Shown here one piece after another: positions 35,001-47,400 of a stretch of 64,000 nt of DNA. The notes under the pieces were generated by a model. The model searched no databases, was not told the origin of the DNA, and saw nothing but the letters and a program-made list of their open reading frames with translations. Source of the DNA: Solen grandis. Taxonomy: Eukaryota > Mollusca > Bivalvia > Adapedonta > Solenidae. The position numbers and the translations under genes were made by a program. Within the stretch, counting starts at the first letter, position 1, and each line of letters starts with the position of its first letter. The stretch spans positions 63,809,258 to 63,873,257 of the forward strand of contig CM037784.1 in the NCBI GenBank assembly GCA_021229015.1. Direction: 5' to 3'.

Positions 35001-38000
35001 GTGTTGTATGTCAACGACTTTTGCCACTACGTCATGGAATCCCAATTAATTTTGTCAGGGAGTATTTCACACAAATTCATTATAAACTACATGTACAAAA
35101 GACTATCCTTAAAGATATATAATCTGATGTATAAGAAATTGGTCGAAGTATTTAAGGAAAAGAATGTATTTTTCGATATTCACAAGATTAGGAAAAATCC
35201 GGCGGCGGCTAAGAACAGAAATCTCTTTACCTTACGCACGTGAAAACGGTCAGCGCTATGAACACGGTAACCATGGAGACACCACATCCGATACACGTGA
35301 TAACGTTCAGCGCCACCTCATGTCCCTGGGGTACCTGCAAAAGAATTGACACATATGTAACTTATAATGATGTAAACAATTTTCAGACTCTCACCAATCT
35401 TTTCCGGCGTTATCGGTATATTTAAATCAAAGAGCTGAAGGCACTGAAGTTGTGTGTGTCTCAAATGAAAGAATGCTTGAAGAGCTGCAAATCGATTACT
35501 AATAATTAAATTCACTTTGATAAACAAAAGAAATGCGGCATTCCTGTCCTCTCATCGCTATCAGAGCTTTGATTTGTATTCATGCAGTACCTTATCTACA
35601 ACAGACTGAAGTAATTATGTAAATTTTCTGCACAGGTCAGAGGCTCCGAATTCATTTCGGATAGTAGGTTTCGGTCATCTTTTAGTTTAAGAAATAACCC
35701 TTGCCTGAGGTCGATAGATTGATGTGATTATTAGTATGCTACAATGATTTGTTTTGGACTTCACATGGGTTATTGTAACTGCCTAAAATGACCGAACGCT
35801 GCACATTTTCAAATTTATTTGCGAGCCACCTCTGCATTGAAACAAACTATATTCGTGCGCTTGGTAAAGTGATCACTTGATAAAAAACAGTAACATCATT
35901 CGATTGCAGTTACATCAGCATAGAAAAATTAGTACTATAATGTTTTCATGTAACAGGCGATTTTTGTAGCCTGTAAGTATTTATTTTTGACACAGCATTG
36001 ATTTTCCAGCATTTTTGCTTTATTTGTTGTAGAGATATATACAATTGTTCGATTATATTTACAATATTGAGAGGGTGTTCGGTTTTAAATCTAGGAGAAC
36101 CTGGGTTGAAAACGTAGTACTATAGTTGGTGTGACTGACGTCACACACAACTAGAAACTTAATGCGAAGTAAAAGATAGTAGCATTTAGCTCAAAGATAT
36201 AAACTCTGTCAAATTACGCTACGCTGGAAGGATAACGTTCTGGACAAGTGTGTGGGGACTTATTTCATTTAACGTAGAACTGTTCAAAGCTTTTATAACT
36301 AATACTAAGTATCTCAACAGTTCCTGTTGCTTTTTATGTTGCGAATGCAACATATTAGGATCGGTCGTGGGAACCTGAATACCGGATATCCAAATGCAAT
36401 GCCCTCTAGCGAGCAAGCAATACGTGCACATGTTTGCTTGTACCATGGTTATACAATAGATACATGTGTTTGCATGGCGAGCTCCAATTTAAGGGAGTGA
36501 CATTTTTTACATATCTTACATGAAGAAATTATAATCTTCTTTGTATGATTTTTATCATTTTATTACAGACTGATGTTCTCACGATAACTCTGCAACAATG
36601 CGTAAACGGGAAACAATTATCAATGAAAATTGTGTGACGTAGGCCAGTAGCTTATACCTCTGACATGTTATATTTCCTCAGTCAATCAAATAGGTATTTC
36701 AATGAAAAACGAGTGTTCGGCCCTCAAAGTTAAATGATATAATATCTTCAAGATTCATTTGATGTGGAAAATCAATAAAATATTTCCAAATTTCAAGCCA
36801 ATTGACTTTCTCCTTTACCGTTTCAAGGTTATGCTTAACGCAACGTAAGGACTCTCAGTCCTTTGATTTTTATTTATTTATCATCATGTTTTGGTCGTTG
36901 ACATACTTCTTGATATTTTTTCAGAATTTGGTATGAACAAGAATCCGTTTGACACGGGTTATGCTTCCCGAACTGCTAGGATAAGTGCAATGTTAAGAAT
37001 TCTTCACCACTGGTCGTAGTGTTAACTCTTATCTTTTTTTTGAATAAGCTATGTTTATATTTTACACTGAAAAGTTTTACATCGGATAATTGAAAAGTTT
37101 TTAGATGGCAGCACTTCCTCTTGAGAAGAAAAGTAAATGTCAAAATAAAGTTCTCTTTTACTTCTTTTGTTCTTCCTACGGAAGTATACCCACAACATAT
37201 ACTTACAATATATACTTCTAACATATACCTACAACATATACCTATAACATATACCTACAATATATACCTACGACATATACATACAATATATAACTAAAAC
37301 ATATACCTAAATATATACCTACAGCATTAACCTTAAATATTTAACTACAACATATACCTATAACATATACCTACAATATATATCTTCAACATATACCTAC
37401 AATATATACCTACAACATACCTACAATATATACCTATAACAATACCTACATTTAAAGTACATATAACATATACATACAATATATACTGTTACATACAATA
37501 TATACCTACATAATATATGTACAATATATACCTGCACGTCAAATATATTTATAAACAAATACATACAACATATACATACAACTATATGTATAATATTAAA
37601 AGAAAGAAAAATTTTACAGGAAAAAAGTTTAAATTTTACAGTTTAAACTGTAAATTTCACAGATTAATATGTAAATTTTACAAAAAAAAGTGTGAATTTT
37701 ACAGTTTAACTTGTAAATTTTTAAAGATAAAAGTGTCGAAAATAAATAATAAGTGTCAATGTGGCACACATACGCTTCCGTATCTCCCTGTACACGTTGG
37801 ACCAACCTCATATGAATTACCAAATTGTGCTTCGTTTGAAAAAAAAATATATGGATTTTCGAGGATTAAACATCCATACTGGAGTAGAAAATCAACAAAT
37901 TGAAAGGTGACTTTTCTGATTTCAAATAATTTGTGTTAAATATCAACTACTTCTGGAAAAAAAATCGAATAGTTATTAGACGCTATTATATTTCCTCGAT

Positions 38001-41000
38001 AGTTACCCATTCATGTCTTGTCATTTATCCCTTTCCCTCATATAGACTCATTTTGACGCACTCAGTAGGTACCACATAAAGCCCGACCTGCAGAAAACCA
38101 CAGTTAAACCTTACCAAATTTAATTACAAAATCCTCATTTCCAGACCACTGAGGAGCAGCGAACAGCATAAAACCTGATCAGCCTGCGAGTTACTCGCAG
38201 GCTGATCTGGTTTTATGTTGTTCGCATAGGTCTTTTCATGGTGTCCTCTATAAGGGAAAGGGTTAATGCAGTCTCCTTTGGGAATCTTTTGTTGTCGTAT
38301 GGTCGGGTATGTCACACAACGAACATGATGTTAAAGAAAATGTCCTGAAACTGGTTCAGAACACCAAACAGTCAAACAATTTGACTACATAATGGTGTAA
38401 AACATACATATAAAGCCTAATTTGACCAATCTTACCTCATAGGGCTTTACTTTCATCAGCACAGCAAAGCTGGTCGTGTGGTTACATGCACAAGTGACTG
38501 TGTATATATCCCTCCGCGTGACGTCACAACCATGGCGGCTCCACAGCCTAAGATGGATTTAAAATTAACTTTTTACGTCGATTGTTTTTTACAGATCGGC
38601 ATGACAAGTACTTAGAGAATTGAAAGATATGTGAAAGCAAGATAAACTACGTATGAGTTTACATTATATATATGTATAATTAACTGTTTCCATTTTATCC
38701 TTACTTGCGCCTCTTTAAGGTGTTGGACCATTATTCATATACATGTTGGAATCCTTTTTGTATTTCCTTAGTATGTAAAGAAATTACACAACGATGAATA
38801 TACATTACATAGACGATTGATGACGATAATATAAACCACGATCAAAAGTAACAAAAAATGTATATAGAAGTTAATCGTCATTAGTGTATTTTAGATCAAC
38901 GAGACCGCTTCATTTTGTCAAGATCAATTTCACGAGGACAGTCCAGTTGTACATTTCATCTTTTAGAGCGCGCTCTTCCGGAATTAATTTGTGCACAGTA
39001 ATTTCTAACGTAGGTTATACACTAAAATATTGTAAAGTATACTATTTCAGTCTGCACTCAAACTGTTAGTTTTGACTCATGATGTGCAACAACACGAATG
39101 ATAGATTAGTTATGACGTCATCAACGACAAAGACCCTGACCTGCTGGGTATGACGTAATACGCGCAGACTAGCTCCTCACTCGTCGTGTTCCACATACTT
39201 CTGTCTATCTGCAGAAGTACAAGAGACACGCTGGTATAACCGTTTATTTATTTAGCTTATTCTTTATACATTCGTCAATCATTTTACATTTCTGCCCAAT
39301 CGATGTACAACACACCCCGTGTGTTTTTAGAGTATGTAAATAACATATGCAAGAATTATTTACAAACAGCGGGTCTAAATACTGAGAATCAAACCCACAT
39401 ACTAGACATACTATGTACAGGCGCTTAAGTGCAAATGCAAGTATCCACTGACCTGGAATTATAGGCTCTTCTGCTCTAAGTCTATAAACGCTTGCATTTA
39501 CCATAAATTCCTACGATCACTCAGTGGACCACTGATCACAATTTAATTAACCTTAACATTAATCTTTATGTCGCATAGAGTTCTATCATTCTAACGATTA
39601 GCCTAACCTAAAACATGTATCACTCACGAAGTCTTCCTTGCTGTTGTAAACCAATGTAAATTCAATGTCCAGAGATACCCTCGATCCATTTTGATAACCG
39701 TTCAAGGTCAGCACAGAACTGACCACAAATGCCTCGCTGGTCTGGCCCCTGAAAATAAACGTGTACCTCCTTGACAAGATTACTATTCGTTCTTCAGTAA
39801 CCCCTCCCTGGCTGACTTCATAAACGAAACAGTTGAAATAGGGGGAAATGTACTGAGATCAGCTGAGACAACAAGCTGTGCAAAGAAGTGGCTTTCTACA
39901 ACATTAACGGTAAAATGGTCGACACTGATATCTTCATATTCATGTTATTCGACTCGAGACAGTTCAAAATGTGGCCGGTAAACTCAAAGTTTAAGCAAGC
40001 AGAATGTATTCTTTGGATCAGTTCTAACAGATGAGAGTAGGTTTGGCTTTTGCGAAATATGACATAAAAATCGCATTTCGGCATAAGGAAGGGTATGCTT
40101 GAGTAAATTATGAAACAAAGAAATAAAAAATTTGTCAACCAAAGACTGAAGTCATTTTGCGCTGATCAACCAAGTTAACATGTCCGCTTTATTTCCTCAA
40201 CAATATAAAGAATCGATAATCCTTGAATGACAGTTTTGTCCCCTTTCTATTGATCGCTGTATCTTATATATCCGAATGATGTTTACAAAAAATGTTGGAG
40301 AGAGGGAAAATTCAAAATGCCACCTCCTGTGTAGCGTGATGTTTTTGTAAAGTCTGACAAATCTTTGTCAAATGACGACAAGGTCGAACTAATTACAGGC
40401 GTTTGGGATGCGCATGACTTTCAAGGTCCGACAAAGTAAATATTATACCATATAGTCTATCTACATAAATATGCACATATAATCTATCAATGTTTATCCG
40501 AATATGAAAATGAAACAGATTTAAACTTGTAAATATGTACTCGAGAACCCAAGATATTAAAAAAAAATTCAGGGGATGGACCCAACGACAAAAAATATGT
40601 GTCTCGTGTATACCACTAAATCAACCATGTCCGTCCCTGGATAGAATTCCACAAACAATTCTTACCGCTTAGTAAAACTTAAATATAAGGTGAATTTCAT
40701 CTGTCTTGTTTCTCTAAAAAAAAAAACGCAAATATTTCATTTCTTAACAATTATCGTAAGTTGTTAAGGTAATAATTCATTTCGGCTTATTCGTATACTT
40801 GAATGTGTGTCTACCTAGTTTAAGATTTTAAGTATAACTTAGCGTTAAGTATTGTTGATGGAATTCGAGCCTGATCTTATTTAGAACAAAGTTCACATTG
40901 TATTTAAGTTAAATACTTTATAGATATTATCAGTAAATATTCCTTTCGGAAAAAATAGGGTATGAATAAGTGCTTAGTACGGTTGGTTGAATGGGGCCCC

Positions 41001-41433
41001 CATTTTTCCCGTACACACCCACATACCGTACCTGTCATGGAGCAGCACGCGGTGTGGGAAGGTTGTGGCCACCGACACAGCAAGGGTGATTAGGCTGCTG
41101 CCTGGAAATTAGAAATCAGGTCACACTCTCAGTCTGGGTAAAGGGCAGCGCAACTTAACAAATGGACATACAAGTGAGCAGACCAGATAGAGCGATTGAT
41201 TAATTTCATAGATGGTTGGTAGTAAAGTAAGGTCGGGGGTAGGAAGCAAATATAGACAGGCTTAAGAATGGACAGAGAAGGATAAAAAAGATAGATAGGC
41301 GGATATACAGATATATAGGTACCAGGCATGGTGGCAAACGTGACGTGGTGCAGAACACATCCGCCTGTGTGGGCCTCGAACACAGGACCGGTTCGTAACA
41401 AGTCCATCCTGGCGAGTCCTAGCTGCCGGACCT
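29014..41433 (-). CDS. Adhesion G-protein-coupled receptor, GAIN to TM3/TM4 (partial)
   Basis: Eight exons in transcript order: 41433-41323, 41101-41032, 39748-39628, 39208-39141, 38547-38436, 35334-35231, 33232-33130 and 29167-29014. All are GT-AG and join without a stop into about 280 residues. The first three give the beta-rich GAIN part (for example [16 protein letters not shown]). The next two give the GPS: C in LVCAYY, W and C in [10 protein letters not shown]-x-C in [14 protein letters not shown]; self-cleavage would fall at HT/T, leaving TSFAVLM as tethered agonist. TM1 ([19 protein letters not shown]) is followed by [17 protein letters not shown]2, [20 protein letters not shown] (TM3) and VEGLHLY. 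FFGW at the last donor begins TM4. TM4-7 and the tail are not in the window; they should lie left of 29,014 but the gap intervenes. The loop [13 protein letters not shown] resembles ADGRD-type receptors, a tentative subfamily call. Confidence 0.92.
29238..29284. repeat. Short imperfect hairpin
   Basis: 'cccacgctcg' at about 29,241 pairs with 'cgagcgtggg' at about 29,274, leaving a loop of about 23 nt. It is intronic in the receptor gene, 70 nt upstream of the TM3 exon acceptor. No function is assigned. Confidence 0.45.
29690..29990. repeat. 37-bp minisatellite
   Basis: Units of 37 bp starting 'gttggtttgcaaagattgtc' and ending 'tataaatatatacatc' repeat about six to eight times with growing divergence to the right. 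They lie in the large intron between the TM2 and TM3 exons of the receptor gene. Confidence 0.8.
30522..30912 (+). pseudogene. Mutator-like transposase-domain fragment, frameshifted
   Basis: The frame from 30,522 reads [10 protein letters not shown], then [15 protein letters not shown], then [15 protein letters not shown] and [15 protein letters not shown], ending [11 protein letters not shown]. After about 30,830 the continuation [18 protein letters not shown] is in another frame, so one indel near 30,828-30,838 breaks it. The paired cysteines and [10 protein letters not shown]...C..C...L resemble the Mutator-like domain found in many transposon-derived proteins of marine invertebrates. Only this N-terminal domain is present, with no DDE region. 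It is intronic and antisense to the receptor. The family call is from pattern memory. Confidence 0.6.
33812..33896 (-). repeat. tRNA-derived SINE-like sequence
   Basis: On the minus strand an A-box-like 'tggtcaaaggg' (about 33,875-33,885) is followed about 45 nt later by a perfect B box 'ggttcgagtcc' (33,832-33,822). Arms do not pair as a functional tRNA and the sequence lacks a clean acceptor stem, so a SINE head is likelier than a tRNA gene. Confidence 0.55.
33925..34386. repeat. Mollusc-style 'tgacctttgaccttgt' interspersed repeat
   Basis: It opens 'caagagctgtaggaacgaca' and repeats 'attgacctttgacc' (about 34,043, 34,185 and 34,247), each followed by 'gtgacca' or 'gtaatca' and 'aataggggt' or 'aataagtgtc'. 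It ends with 'cagaccgaccgattgaca'. The units are about 70-140 nt. Non-coding. Confidence 0.65.
37185..37595. repeat. AT-rich minisatellite (about 19-bp period)
   Basis: More than 15 variants of 'acatatacctacaatatat' with single-base changes and spacers fill this segment. It is in a receptor-gene intron between the TM1 and GPS exons. The following 37,605-37,735 contains four 'aaattttacag' blocks at about 28-35-nt spacing, a second small array. Confidence 0.8.
38025..38266. mobile_element. TTAA MITE with 25-bp-arm hairpin
   Basis: Same family as 20,720-20,919 (ends 'ccctttccctcatata' and 'taagggaaagggttaa'; left TTAA mutated to TTAT). It carries an extra insertion forming arms 38,167-38,191 and 38,193-38,217 with one mismatch and a 1-nt loop, 'cctgcgag t tactcgcagg' at the centre. 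It lies about 170 nt downstream of the GPS exon in transcript direction. Confidence 0.75.
39300..39560. repeat. Interspersed repeat shared with 52.3 kb
   Basis: The region 39,425-39,560 (words 'taggctcttctgctctaagt', 'ctataaacgcttgcatttac', 'acgatcactcagtgga') aligns with 52,277-52,405 in the same orientation. Its left part contains 'gaatcaaacccacata', a degenerate B box on the minus strand, so the family may be a tRNA-headed SINE. Confidence 0.5.
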
Positions 41434-41623
41434 CTGTTGTAATATAAAGTTGATGAAAATATTTTAGATGACGAAATATTTTCTTTTATGTTTTCTTTTT
41501 CTTTTTAAAACCCTTTCTTTTAACATTAATTAAGAAACAAGTTCTTACAAATTACCAGTACATTAATCCTTGCATCTCTGGTTTGGGTTAGTACTTTGCG
41601 AATTGGAAGGAGAAGAAAAAATC

Positions 41624-41696
41624 TTGTTCCAAGTGGGAATCGAACCCACAGCATTCGGGTCCGTCATCATGTACGCAACCAGTGGACCAAGAAAAC
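41624..41696 (-). repeat. tRNA-derived SINE-like sequence
   Basis: Minus strand A box 'tggtccactgg' (41,690-41,680) and B box 'ggttcgattcc' (41,647-41,637), about 34 nt apart. The flanking acceptor-arm bases do not pair. It lies about 190 nt upstream of the first strongly supported receptor exon. Confidence 0.55.
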
Positions 41697-42809
41697 CTTA
41701 TCATTTATCATTAACGACTACTCTATTGAAGTGGTTAAAAGGGGCGATAAAAATATATACATTTCATTTGAAATAAACATAAATTTACGTTTCAAATTGG
41801 TTTATAGGAACAAAATATTACAAACTTTTTTTTTTTTATGAAAATAATCAGTGCCTGCCATTATTGTAGTGACGTCACGCTCTTCGTAATTAAACGGATT
41901 ACAGCAATGTGATGATAAATAACTTAGTTCTAGTCTGATTAATTGATTCCAGCAGCTATTATTACACTGGAAAGTGGATACAGAACATCGAGACTGTCCA
42001 CATAACATAATCTTAAAATTATGATCATATTGAGTTATCAAAACCTACTTTCCCCGTTTACTGTATGTTTGAACTGGTTTATCACTTACAACATTACAGA
42101 AAAAAAACGGGGTTTTAATGTAATTTTGTAGCATTTATTAAATTAAAAAAAAGTTTAAATAATTGTATTTAAAATATATTTTAAAGCTATTATCAAGTTG
42201 GAAACGTTAGCAAACATGTTTATAATTACCAAGATAACGGGAGGTATTGTGAAGACTTTAACAAAATGGGTTTAATTTACGAAGAAAAATAGCTAAATCT
42301 ACCAACTTCCATAAAATATTATACACTTGCTGATTTTTTTGAAAGTAAAGACAATTCGTATGTAACTAAGCGAAACCGAAAAGATCATCGCGTATATACG
42401 ATTACATTTCCAGATCTGCAAAATAAACTGCACAACTCCTCCGCAGTATTTACCTCCCCTGAAGACCGAGTCCACTTTTACAAATAGGGGAAATTGTGAT
42501 CATCTAAGAATAGACATAAGCCTGCTTCTTATTTAGTTGTTTTAAATCATATTGCCAAAGCGACATTCTTAAATTGATAAGGAAGTGTTAAAATGTCATT
42601 ACTGTGTTACTTTTCATGTTTAAATTGAAAAAGAAACCTGCTATATAAAGTAGAAAGATATATACAACCTGAAACTCCCATTTTAAATTGGAATATCCTA
42701 AATATCTTTAAAATAAATTATACAATCCGATGATAGCATTGCATACCAACATTTGATTCGTTTAAGAAGTAGGTGAAAATCATATTTTATACAACTACGT
42801 TGAAAAAAA

Positions 42810-44380
42810 AACAAGAGGGCCATGATGGCCCTGAATCGCTCACCTGAGTACCATTGCTTCAACTGATGTCAAGGTTTTTAAACAGACAAGGATTCTGATA
42901 TAACTTAATCTAAAACATTTTACCCCTGACAATACTACACACCAAATATCTAAGCAATGGGCTATATGGTTTCAGAGAAGACTTGGGCGCAGGGTCATTT
43001 ATCACCGTAGGGCCAAGACTTTGAAAATCTTTGTAATGAACCATTAGATGCTACTACATACCAAAAATCTTAGCTCTAGGCCTTATTGATTCATAGAAGA
43101 AGATTTTTTTAAGATTTCTCTATTTAACTCTATGTAAAACAAGTGACCCCAGGTGTGGGGTCATTTATCACCATTGGGCTATGATTTGTACAATCTTGGT
43201 AGTGGCCCATAAGATGATGCTACATACCAAATATCTAAGCTCTTGGCCTAATGGATTCATAGAAGAAGATTTTTTAAGATTTTCCTATATAACTCTATGT
43301 AAAACAAGTGACCCCTGGTGCGGGGTCATTTATCACCATAGGGCTATGATTTGTACAATCTTGGTAGTGGCCCATAAGATGATGCTACATACCAAATATC
43401 TAAGCTCTAGGCCTTATGGATTCATAGAAGAAGATTTTTTAAGATTTTCCTATATAACTCTATGTAAAACAAGTGACCCCTGGTGCGGGGTCATTTATCA
43501 CCATAGGGCTATGATTTGTACAATCTTGGTAGTGGCCCATAAGATGATGCTTCATACCAATTATCTAAGCTCTAGGCCTTATGGATTCATAGAAGAAGAT
43601 TTTTTAAGATTTTTCTATATAACTCTATGTAAAACAAGTGACCCTGGTGCGGGGTCATTTATCACCATAGGGCTATGATTTGAACAATCTTGGTAGTGGC
43701 CCATAAGATGATGCTACATACCAAATATCTAAGCTCTAGGCCTTATGGATTCATAGAAGAAGATTTTTTAAGATTTTTCTATATAACTCTATGTAAAACA
43801 AGTGACCCCTGGTGCGGGGTCATTTATCACCATAGGGCTATGATTTGTACAATCTTGGTAGTGGCCCATAAGATGATGCTACATACCAAAAATCAAAAGG
43901 TTAGGCCTTGTGGTTTCGGAGAAGAAGATTTTTTCAAGTTTTTCCTATATTAGCCTATGTGAAATCAAGTGACCCCTGGGGCGGGGCAAATTTTGACCCC
44001 AGGGTCATAATTTGTACAATCCTGGTAGAGAGTTATAAGATCATGCTACATACCAAAAATCAAAAGGCTAGGCCTTGTGGTTTCAGAGAAGAAGATTTTT
44101 TAAATTTTCATTTTTAAAATCTATTTTTAGCTCCTGTGACCTAATTATGCGATGGACCAGAACCATTTATACAACTTTAGTAGAGCTTCATCTAAGGAAC
44201 ATTCCTGCAAAATATTTTTCAAATTGGCCAAGCCGTTTAGGAGGAGATGTTGTTTGAAGCAATTGTTGACGCCAGACGCACGGACGCACGGACGCACGCA
44301 CGGACGACGGACGACGGACGCCGGACAAAAGGCGATCAGAAAAGCTCACCTTGAGCACGTTGTGCTCATGTGAGCTAAAA
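42810..44380 (-). repeat. Interspersed element with 165-bp tandem units (inverted copy)
   Basis: Left end 'aacaagagggccatgatggc', right end 'gtgctcatgtgagctaaaa': the mirror image of the element at 26,897-28,090. Units start at 43,181, 43,346, 43,511, 43,675 and 43,840, that is 165, 165, 164 and 165 bp, and are much more alike than those of the 26.9-kb copy. A (ggac/gcac)n satellite lies at about 44,271-44,330. An open frame across the units (43,181-43,678) is a by-product of a repeat length divisible by three, not a gene. Confidence 0.88.
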
Positions 44381-44406
44381 ACGAGGATAAAATTTTCAAG
44401 CGATGC
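44379..44406 (+). repeat. Left copy of a 28-bp exact direct repeat
   Basis: Identical over 28 bases to 51,594-51,621 (core 'gaggataaaattttcaagcg'). It abuts the end of the 42.8-kb repeat element, while the other copy abuts the truncated 5' end of the LINE. Candidate target-site duplication of a 7.2-kb insertion. Confidence 0.85.
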
Positions 44407-47400
44407 CTAAATTTCTTGTAGGAATGAAAAGTGAGGGATGACTTTTATTTACTTGCTTTCACTGTTTAAAACAGTATACTTTAGCTGACTTGTGACGCGA
44501 TCCTCTAGTGCAAATACCACTGTAGTGATGATTATGGTGTCTCCATTATAGGTAAACGAAAACTGAGCCGATGATGGATTGACTCGCATCGTGCATAAAA
44601 ATTATTACAGTTTATTGAATGGGATCTCTAGCATCAATTATTAACGCACATCACTTCAATTTCGGTTTCCATAATGCAGTCGTTATTTACACAAAAAAGC
44701 AACATCAATGACTAATAATGTTGAAACTATTTCTACGGGTCGTAAAAAGGAAGGGATTCTGTTAATAAAAGATAGCCAGGTTGGTTCAAAAGTGAGAGCG
44801 CTGAGGTCAGTTTTACTAGCCTTTGTCTAACCTCTTTTGGCCTATTTGCGGATGATGACGCAAGATAAAAACAAATGAATACGAATTTCTTTGTTAGCAA
44901 ATGCCTATTCTCAGGGAAAAAGGTTAGGCACAATTGAGCAGAAATATAATTATATACTAATATGCTTCATGTTCTCAAATTATAAATAAATTCGGAATGA
45001 TTTACAATTTCTTATATAGGAATATTGTTGTTTTATCATTAAACTTCTCTTAAATGAACACAGAGACCTGTTTCGGGCCGAACCTGATAAACATCTGCAG
45101 ATATGCTACATTCTGTTTAACAGAATAGCGTTTAAAGTTCCTTAATTACAATGGAGGGGACGCTTTACATCATATCTCCATTAATGTAATCCCAAACAAC
45201 GCCGAATATCTTTTAAAGACACTTCTTTTTAATAATATGCAACAGTCGTATAACTCCGCCAATCTCCGGAATCCTCCGAATGCGTGCATATAAAGAACCG
45301 ACATACAGCACCTTTCTTTGCCCATCTCACGACCGATCACTGCATTCCTATATTTAAATTTATATATTATCTGCTTCCAAACTAGCATTTTACTTGATAA
45401 AACAGATCATGTTTTACGTAGCGGCGAAAAAAGATTGATATCAGATTATACGTGTATATTTCTTTCATCAAATATCAATGATATTGCCAAACTCGGTCGC
45501 GGTGAAACCTAAACTTGGCAGGGTTGAGTGACCATCATCCACAGATATGTATCAAACCACTGGGCTGGAAACACGCTGGTGCCTCTTTATGTGGGGTCTA
45601 ACGTAGTCATTAATCTTTGTCTATTGGGATTAATAAATACTGAACTGAGATGAAATATTCTACAGAAGTCAGAATATGGCTAAAATATTGACGATGCCCG
45701 ACACATCCGTCTGCCATTGGAAGACATCCCAAGAATATCATTGTCCAAATGACGATGAAATAATGCAAAATAAAGAGGTTCAAAATGAACAGACCTCTAT
45801 CATAACACACACAGGATTTTATACTGTAATACTGTGTCGAATTCAGGAATCCATTGAAGAAGGAGGAGGCATACAAATGGGCAGGAGTGTTTGGGACAAG
45901 CTAAATGAGTTTAAAGCCAAATTCCCGCTTTATCCTCGTATTATTTACCTTTTCAAACATATTGATTCTAAGTCGCTAAGTATACATGCGCGATGTTGAA
46001 TTTTACCAAAATAATTAAAGGTCAATAGAAAAACTAACAGGCTCTGGTGCTTTCTTGTAAACCAGCATGTTTGGTAATAATACGAGGTATATAAGAAATA
46101 AAATTTAGGTTATGTATCTTAGCCAAATATGTGTCAGTTTTAGATATTGGATTTTCTTCGATTACTAAAGCAACGGTTATAAAAATACCCTAATACATTC
46201 ACTCTTTCCTAAATTTGTATGTATGTCTATCGTACATTTTGGATTGAATAATTAATGATGATCTTATTTTTTATTTTTATTGTTTGTGAACAGCCTTTGT
46301 CGTAATTATTACTTGCATCTCTGTTTTATGGTACCATAATTTCTGCATCGGACAACTTTGTGTGTCTATTTTTAGTAACAAATTCCTTTTACTATGAAGA
46401 GTAGATATAGTTATTCATTTAGCTGGTTTCATTATCACTCAATGGTTTGTGTTTTATCTTATTTTTATTTAAATGCGATTAAATAATGGAACATGTAATA
46501 GAATTGCAATGTGTTACTGCATCTGGCCATTCACTTTAACATGGATGAGTCAACCAGAGTGTACTGATTATTTGACAAAGTCAGAAAAGTATAAATTTTA
46601 CGAATGTCTTTAATAATGTAAAAGCATTTTATAACGGTTCATCTCTCAAGTTTAATGCATTCAACGTTCTTAAAAGAACAAAATGCAGGCTTGAAAATTT
46701 GATCCCCGTTTATTGAATTTACAATTATATAGAAAATAATGCGATATAATTACATTAACCCTGGTCCCTCCGCGCTATCAACATATGTCGATATGGCAAT
46801 AATTCTGAACGTTGATTACAATGTCTTCAGCTGCTTCAGCTTAATAAAGTTCTAATATAACCCATAAAATTGTCTATTGATGAGTTCAGGGAGAAAAAAA
46901 CACGTCTTCTCGCTATACAAAAACATCATCACGTTAGCAAAATATCTGCATGCCAACGCAGATATTTATTGACTTGCGGGTAATAAGACATGATAAATGA
47001 TTGTTATTCCATATTTTAATGGTATTGTAATAAATATTTTACTAGCAGACACCAAACAGACAATCGCTGACAAGACAGTGTAAGCAGGCGCCCTGATGTT
47101 GAGTAATCACCTTGAGAAATGATGATAGAATCTTTCCATATTCAGCACAGGGTGTTTTACATAATTCTTATTTCTTATTAAAGGCCTATTATTTTTCATA
47201 ATGATTCAATTGTCATGAAAAGGAAAATATAAAATAACAATGACATCTTATAAACAAACACAAATAGTACATAATGTGCAAATATCTGCCTAAACGCATT
47301 GAAAATGTTGATCAAATTTCGCAATTCAGTATTTTGGATGGGTGTCAAAATATTCATTGTTTACAGTTTGCATTGGCGAGTATTCCCGAAGACGGACTTT

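Noticed and set aside
43181..43953. Long open frames made of a 55-residue repeated unit
   Set aside because: Produced by tandem 165-bp non-coding repeat units whose length is divisible by three; the same family elsewhere is full of stops and the frame breaks at the one 164-bp unit.
44465..44600. Minus-strand segment reading TIIITTVVFALEDRVTSQLK as a possible receptor exon
   Set aside because: Its phases do not join the 55.9-kb or 41.4-kb exons, splice sites are weak, and it lies inside the block bounded by the 28-bp direct repeat, which looks inserted.
45676..45999. 107-codon open frame on +
   Set aside because: No motif, no splice context, AT-rich composition like the surrounding intron, and the opposite strand is similarly open; treated as chance.
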